This document shows positions 31,618-35,451 of a stretch of DNA of 35,451 bases, one piece after another (the stretch's first letter is position 1; each line of letters starts with the position of its first letter). Location of the stretch: the NCBI GenBank assembly GCA_910579595.1, contig CAJTVM010000020.1, positions 1 through 35,451 of the forward strand. Reading direction: 5' to 3'. This DNA is from an uncultured Oscillospiraceae bacterium (GTDB taxonomy: Bacteria; Bacillota; Clostridia; Oscillospirales; Oscillospiraceae). The translations under genes and the position numbers were made by a program. Under the pieces are notes generated by a model, which saw only the letters and a program-made list of their open reading frames with translations, ran no database searches and was not told the origin of the DNA.

Positions 31618-32712
31618 ATGAGTCAATTCTATCTGAACGGACCCTCCACGGGCAGCGCCATGTCCGCCGAGGAGTTTACACAGGCAGCCGGCAGGCTGCC
31701 GGACCGATCGTTCCCCCAAAGGACGAATGACAGTCCAGGGGCCTGCCAGCGTCCCGTCCCCCAGCCCTGTCCGCCCCCGGCAAACAGCTGCGGGTGCGGG
31801 TGCGGCACCGCCCCCCTGCCGCCCAGCTGTGACTGCGGCTGCGGCGCCAGCCCCGACTGTCCCGCCGATGGCTGCGGCCAAGGTTCCGGCTGCTGCCAGC
31901 CCATGATCTGCTGCTGCCGTCCCGCCCCCGCGCCCGCCCCCCAGCCTCCCCAGGTGGAGGAGGGCTGCTGCTGCAAGCAGAGCTTCCGGGCCGCTCTGGG
32001 CCTGCTGTGCGACCAGCAGATCTCCAGCTTGCTGGACTTCGACGCGGCAGCGTTTATTACCAACACCTACACTGCCGGGGCCGCCATAACGGGCGGGAAG
32101 CCCTGCGCCGGGAGCGATGCCGCCCAGGCATACAGCGGGGATACCGGCGCTGCCGGGGCCGCAGGCAAGCCCACCCCACCCCCGAAGCCCTGTCCCGGCG
32201 GGCAGTCCGACAACCTGGGCCCCCTGTCGGGCAGCTTCCGGCGGTTTGCCCTGTGCAGCTGCGACCTGCTGGACATCGACGCCAAGCTCTACACCCCGGC
32301 GTCCAAGAGCTGCGCCTTTACCGCCAACCAGGTGAACCTGTGCGAGCTGGACGCGGTGGTAATTCAGGGCGCGGCGGCCTGCCCCGAGGGCGACCTCACC
32401 TCCGGTGAGGTCGCAGACCGGAACTTCCGCTGCCTGCGCCAGCGGCTGGCCCAGCAGCTGAACCCCTGCGGCATCTGCGGGCAGGAGTCCTGCTCCTGCG
32501 CCTGCGACAGCATGGACTGCTGCTGCGCGGCGGGACTGCTGTCCACCCTGGCCCAGAACAACCTGAGCCGCCGGGTATCCCTGGCGGCGGGGCTGCTGCT
32601 GGTCCAGAACGTGACGCTGCTGGGCACCGTGGGCAACGTTCTGGTGCTGGCCAACGACACCGACAACCGCCTGTACTTTGTGTGCGTGAACAGTGTACAG
32701 TTTATCGGGTAA
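31618..32712 (+). CDS. Cysteine-rich protein of unknown function
   Basis: This 364-residue protein has about 36 cysteines, many in CGCGCG, CDCGCG, CCQPMICCC and CCC clusters. The start is the ATG at 31618 with AAAGGAG seven bases upstream; the frame extends further up without a ribosome binding site. There is no signal peptide. Residues about 30-120 are Pro/Cys-rich. The rest alternates ordinary globular sequence (SFRAALGLLCDQQISSLLDFD) with Cys clusters, and it ends in a Leu/Val-rich beta-like tail (VTLLGTVGNVLVLAND). Cross-linked spore-coat or exosporium material or metal binding are possible, but neither is supported by a recognised domain. Confidence 0.85.
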   Translation: MSQFYLNGPSTGSAMSAEEFTQAAGRLPDRSFPQRTNDSPGACQRPVPQPCPPPANSCGCGCGTAPLPPSCDCGCGASPDCPADGCGQGSGCCQPMICCCRPAPAPAPQPPQVEEGCCCKQSFRAALGLLCDQQISSLLDFDAAAFITNTYTAGAAITGGKPCAGSDAAQAYSGDTGAAGAAGKPTPPPKPCPGGQSDNLGPLSGSFRRFALCSCDLLDIDAKLYTPASKSCAFTANQVNLCELDAVVIQGAAACPEGDLTSGEVADRNFRCLRQRLAQQLNPCGICGQESCSCACDSMDCCCAAGLLSTLAQNNLSRRVSLAAGLLLVQNVTLLGTVGNVLVLANDTDNRLYFVCVNSVQFIG

Positions 32713-32723
32713 GCAGATTTTCG

Positions 32724-32753
32724 CCCCCTCCGTCAGCGGCGGAGGGGGCGTCT
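32724..32753 (+). terminator. GC-rich hairpin after the cysteine-rich gene
   Basis: GCCCCCTCCG and CGGAGGGGGC form a stable stem just after the stop codon. No clear U-tract follows, so termination may be weak. Confidence 0.5.
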
Positions 32754-32776
32754 CACGTTATGTTGTACCTGCCATG

Positions 32777-33214
32777 TCATTCTTCCCGGTATCCGCCGGT
32801 GATTTCTATCGGATTCCCATCCGGATCCAGAAACGAGAAATACCAGTACGGCGAAAACACATGAAGATACCGGATTGGCGTCAGCTGTGACGCAATCCCC
32901 AATCCCCTGATCCTGTCATATTCCGCCCTCAGATCCTCGACGCCTAAATTGATGAACACCTTGCGGGTGTTTGCCTCATGGGCAATTTTACTCATATTGT
33001 CATAGATCTCCCAATACTCCCCTTTTTTGATGACCTGCTCCCTGTTTTCCTCATCATAAAAGCCATTCATCAGGCAAAGGTTCAGCCCCTCATTGGTGAA
33101 CATCGCAAACCGCTTTCCATTGACGGCGCTCACTTTGCTGTCCAATATCTTTTCATAAAAGGAAACGGATTGGTCAAAATCCCTGACCACCAAATAGATC
33201 GATCCATACCTCAT
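32777..33214 (-). CDS. VOC superfamily (glyoxalase/bleomycin resistance-like) protein
   Basis: This 145-residue vicinal-oxygen-chelate fold protein has the beta-alpha-beta-beta-beta pattern, starting MRYGSIYLVVRDFDQSVSFYEKIL and ending YWYFSFLDPDGNPIEITG, which is diagnostic. Metal-site positions (His/Glu) are only partly evident. The substrate cannot be assigned; many relatives are glyoxalases, dioxygenases or antibiotic-binding proteins. The start at 33214 has AGAGGGG upstream. Base composition is less GC-rich than the neighbours, as is the adjacent lipoprotein gene, hinting at acquisition. Confidence 0.85.
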   Translation of the reverse strand: MRYGSIYLVVRDFDQSVSFYEKILDSKVSAVNGKRFAMFTNEGLNLCLMNGFYDEENREQVIKKGEYWEIYDNMSKIAHEANTRKVFINLGVEDLRAEYDRIRGLGIASQLTPIRYLHVFSPYWYFSFLDPDGNPIEITGGYREE

Positions 33215-33272
33215 GCTTCCCCTCTTATCACTCCCGGAAATGCCCTGGCGGACAAACCATCCACTCTATCCT

Positions 33273-33740
33273 TTAATCTGAAAGCTCATCAAAGGAATAA
33301 AAGACATATTCACTGCCCTTGACTTCGTACCCGTTGATGTTGGAATGGGAACTCAGCCTCAGCTTATCCGTCAGCACCGTCCCCTCATAGTCCACGCTCC
33401 CGTTGGGGCTGTGCGTTGTCAGCGTGATGGCGCCGTCCATCAGCTGATACTCCCCCAGCAAGTCCTGGTAGTACTCGCTTTCCCTGTGGAACCAGCTTGC
33501 TTTGGGGAAATAAGAGCCCTCCTTCTTCTGCTGCTCCACGCTGGTATGGATCACGGTGCCGTCCTCGTAAAACCGCAGGGCATAGTTGTTGATCAGGCCG
33601 TCATTGTCAAAATCCCGGATATAGCAGTATATCCCGTCATAGCGCAGGACGCCCGTGTCGGACGGCTTCGCTTCCCGATCGCACCCGGACAGCAGAAACA
33701 GGAACGTCAGGCTGAAGATGAAAAAAGCAATTCGTCTCAT
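33273..33740 (-). CDS. Putative lipoprotein
   Basis: This 155-residue protein has a lipoprotein signal peptide: MRRI, a hydrophobic run, then the lipobox LLSGC with Cys20. The mature part is beta-rich (RFYEDGTVIHTSV, GAITLTTHS, GTVLTDKLRLSSHS) and resembles small lipocalin-like META/DUF lipoproteins, but no family is certain. GGGAGAG precedes the start at 33740. Its own promoter lies upstream. It is divergent from dinB and about 60 bp upstream of the VOC gene on the same strand. Confidence 0.82.
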   Translation of the reverse strand: MRRIAFFIFSLTFLFLLSGCDREAKPSDTGVLRYDGIYCYIRDFDNDGLINNYALRFYEDGTVIHTSVEQQKKEGSYFPKASWFHRESEYYQDLLGEYQLMDGAITLTTHSPNGSVDYEGTVLTDKLRLSSHSNINGYEVKGSEYVFYSFDELSD

Positions 33741-33764
33741 AAAGCAATCTCTCCCGCTTTTGAA

Positions 33765-33814
33765 AATGTACTAAATGTACTATCAGTATAGCACAGTCAT
33801 ACCGCAAAAAGCAA
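33765..33814 (-). promoter_or_regulatory. Lipoprotein promoter with tandem 9-bp repeat
   Basis: On the minus strand, TTGCTT (33809-33814), an 18-bp spacer and TATACT (33785-33790) form the promoter. Two back-to-back copies of AATGTACTA (33765-33773 and 33774-33782, plus-strand reading) lie over the likely start site and look like a repressor site. Confidence 0.55.
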
Positions 33815-33825
33815 GTCGAAAATAT

Positions 33826-33865
33826 AGAACTTACGTTTGACATTTAAAAACATACGATGTATACT
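33826..33865 (+). promoter_or_regulatory. dinB promoter with LexA box
   Basis: TTGACA (33837-33842), a 17-bp spacer and TATACT (33860-33865) form a consensus promoter. AGAACTTACGTTTG (33826-33839) matches the Gram-positive LexA box CGAACrnryGTTYG at about 12 of 14 positions and overlaps the -35, so SOS control is likely. Confidence 0.72.
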
Positions 33866-33887
33866 ATCCTCAAAGGGGGGACACGCC

Positions 33888-35111
33888 GTGGACCGGGTCA
33901 TCTATCACTGCGACTGCAACAGCTTTTACTGCTCGGTGGAACTGCTCTCCCGCCCGGAGCTGCGCACGGTGCCCACCGCGGTGTGCGGCGACCCGGGGAG
34001 CCGCCACGGCATCATCCTGGCGAAAAACGAACCCGCCAAAAAATTTGGCGTGCGCACGGCGGAGACCATCTGGCAGGCGAAGCAGAAATGCCCCAGTCTG
34101 GTGCTGCTGCCCCCCACCCGGGGGCTGTACTTGGAGTATTCCAAAAAGGTCAACGCCATCTACGATCGCTTCACCGACCTCATCGAGCCCTTCGGCATCG
34201 ATGAGAGCTGGCTGGACGTGACCCATACCCTCCACCTGTTCGGCGGCAATCCCCGCGCTCTGGCTGACCGCATCCGCGGTACGGTGCGGGAGGAGCTGGG
34301 GCTGACCATCTCCGTGGGGGTGTCGTTCAACAAAATTTTTGCCAAGCTGGGCAGCGACTACAAAAAGCCGGACGCCACTACCGTCATCACCACGGACAAC
34401 TACCGTCAGATCGTTTGGCCCCTGCCGGTGACCGACCTTCTGTACGTGGGCCGGGCCGCGGCCAAGGTGCTGTCCCAGTATGGCGTCACTACTATCGGGG
34501 ATTTGGCCGCCTTCGACAGGCACGCTCTTACCGAGCTGCTGGGCAAGCAGGGCGGACAGCTCTGGAACTACGCCAACGGCCTGGAAAACAGCCCCGTGGC
34601 CCCGGCGGGGACATACACACCCCCCAAATCCGTGGGCAATGGGGAGACTTTCCCCCGCAACCTGATCCACGAGGACGAGATAAACCGGGGGGTGGCCATG
34701 TTGGCGGATCAGGTGGCGGTGCGGCTGCGGAAACACGGCATGAAGGCCTCCACCCTGCAAGTCACTATCCGGGATCCCAATTTCAAGGATATCTGCCGCC
34801 AGCGGCCTCTGGACGCCCCTGCCAACACCGCCCGGGAGCTGTTCCGGGCAGCGATGGATATTCTGGAGCACAGCTGGAAATCCGGCGCGCCCATCCGGGC
34901 CATCACCCTCACCGCCCACAGCCTCATCCCCGAGGGGGAGGCGGCGGAGCAGCTGGACCTGTTCCAGCAGGCCGGACCCCAGCGCCGGGAGCGGGTAGAA
35001 AGGCTGGAGCGCACCATGGACACCATCCGCTCCAAGTACGGCAAAAAGGCTGTCACCGTTGCCGCCCTGGCCCCGGAACAGCGGCCAGAAACAGATGACG
35101 TGCCGTTTTAA
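33888..35111 (+). CDS. dinB: DNA polymerase IV (Y-family)
   Basis: This 407-residue translesion DNA polymerase starts at GTG 33888, seven bases after a GGGGGG run; an upstream TTG in frame lies inside the -35 box and cannot be the start. The catalytic acids are D9 in YHCDCNSFY and D105/E106 in GIDESWLD. The steric-gate aromatic is in NSFY. The palm, thumb helix-hairpin-helix (YGVTTIGDLAA) and little-finger domains are complete. A C-terminal sliding-clamp motif, EQLDLF, is present near residue 370. The LexA box upstream suggests induction on DNA damage. Confidence 0.95.
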   Translation: MDRVIYHCDCNSFYCSVELLSRPELRTVPTAVCGDPGSRHGIILAKNEPAKKFGVRTAETIWQAKQKCPSLVLLPPTRGLYLEYSKKVNAIYDRFTDLIEPFGIDESWLDVTHTLHLFGGNPRALADRIRGTVREELGLTISVGVSFNKIFAKLGSDYKKPDATTVITTDNYRQIVWPLPVTDLLYVGRAAAKVLSQYGVTTIGDLAAFDRHALTELLGKQGGQLWNYANGLENSPVAPAGTYTPPKSVGNGETFPRNLIHEDEINRGVAMLADQVAVRLRKHGMKASTLQVTIRDPNFKDICRQRPLDAPANTARELFRAAMDILEHSWKSGAPIRAITLTAHSLIPEGEAAEQLDLFQQAGPQRRERVERLERTMDTIRSKYGKKAVTVAALAPEQRPETDDVPF

Positions 35112-35160
35112 CCCGGACTGGGCACAAGAAAATGTCAAGGGTTAAATGCAGAAAAATTTA

Positions 35161-35190
35161 GAACCTGTATTCACAACCTCAATTCACCGT
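35161..35190 (+). mobile_element. Truncated MITE end (copy 4)
   Basis: Bases 35161-35190 match the left 30 bp of copies 2 and 3, with TTA before (35158-35160). After that the match stops and no right end is seen. This is a deletion remnant that joins unrelated sequence. Confidence 0.75.
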
Positions 35191-35259
35191 ATGGACGCGG
35201 CCAGGAACCGCCGCTTTCAGCTGTTCCAGCAACTCCGGTGTCAGGCTCTTACATTCCAT
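35179..35259 (-). pseudogene. Truncated N-terminal gene fragment fused to a MITE end
   Basis: A minus-strand frame reads MECKSLTPELLEQLKAAVPG and continues to RVHT before entering the MITE remnant and stopping. The LTPELLEQLKAAVPGRV segment resembles the beginning of FAD-binding (GlcD-like) oxidases, whose body would be missing. The match is short, so this is a suggestion. An overlapping 23-codon frame (35312-35241) in another register, starting MAQAQKLSIEEK, has the better ribosome binding site (GGAGGGAG). Confidence 0.35.
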
Positions 35260-35316
35260 GCCTGTATGATTTTTACTTTCTCTTCTATGCTCAATTTCTG
35301 CGCTTGCGCCATAACA

Positions 35317-35370
35317 ATACTCCCTCCATGTTTGACAATGTTTTTTCACTGTCTCTCATAGAGGGAGTAT
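35317..35370. promoter_or_regulatory. 10-bp inverted repeat in the right-edge leader
   Basis: ATACTCCCTC (35317-35326) and GAGGGAGTAT (35361-35370) form a perfect inverted repeat with a 34-bp spacer. On the minus strand one arm contains the GGAGGGAG ribosome binding site of the 23-codon frame, so the stem would mask it. Confidence 0.4.
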
Positions 35371-35451
35371 ATCATAACCGGGCCATGTCCTTCCGCTTTA
35401 TTTTGAGAGGGATTATCACAAAATTGCTCCGCCGCCCCAAACCTGGGACTG

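Overview
The window looks like a chromosomal segment of a high-GC, strictly anaerobic Firmicute, most likely an Oscillospiraceae-type gut clostridium related to Flavonifractor, Oscillibacter or Intestinimonas. This placement is inferred from gene content: an SLH-anchored surface protein, formate-THF ligase behind a ZTP riboswitch, an anaerobic class III ribonucleotide reductase, BlaI/BlaR1-type regulation, AGGAGG ribosome binding sites and high GC. No rRNA or tRNA gene is visible to fix the genus.

Layout. 1-7490: a 2437-residue secreted, SLH-anchored modular surface protein with its terminator. 7491-7810: a 162-bp MITE-like repeat and a structured multi-hairpin element. 7811-10927 (minus): an intracellular glycosidase pair, an amylosucrase-like GH13 enzyme and an exo-1,3-glucanase-like GH5 enzyme. 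11014-14947 (plus): response regulator, histidine kinase, a membrane-anchored protein of unknown function and a VanY-type D,D-carboxypeptidase. 14948-15505: no clear gene, but a promoter-like site and two strong tandem terminators. 15506-19046 (minus): a BlaI repressor and a BlaR1-like M56 protease with an unusual large extracellular part. 19055-21840 (minus): fapA-cheX-cheY. 22003-25763 (plus): a ZTP riboswitch, a second MITE, a second structured element, then fhs and a DUF815 ATPase. 25776-31410 (minus): a coiled-coil protein, a GtrB-like glycosyltransferase, dUTPase, the third MITE, nrdG, a small AT-rich island with a 49-residue membrane protein, and nrdD. 31618-35111: a cysteine-rich protein, a VOC protein, a lipoprotein and a LexA-controlled Y-family polymerase. 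The right edge holds a broken MITE end joined to a truncated gene start.

The genes touch several processes: cell surface and wall (SLH protein, VanY, BlaR1, two-component system), one-carbon/purine metabolism (ZTP riboswitch and fhs), and dNTP supply and DNA damage (nrdD, nrdG, dut, dinB).

The most distinctive content is non-coding. There are three 162-bp MITE copies with 15-bp terminal inverted repeats, each between TTA duplications. One sits exactly between the ZTP riboswitch terminator and fhs. There are two copies of a modular cruciform/RNA element with fixed core words and variable hairpins. There are also three copies of a terminator-like repeat, two of which supply the last residues and stop codon of the preceding gene.
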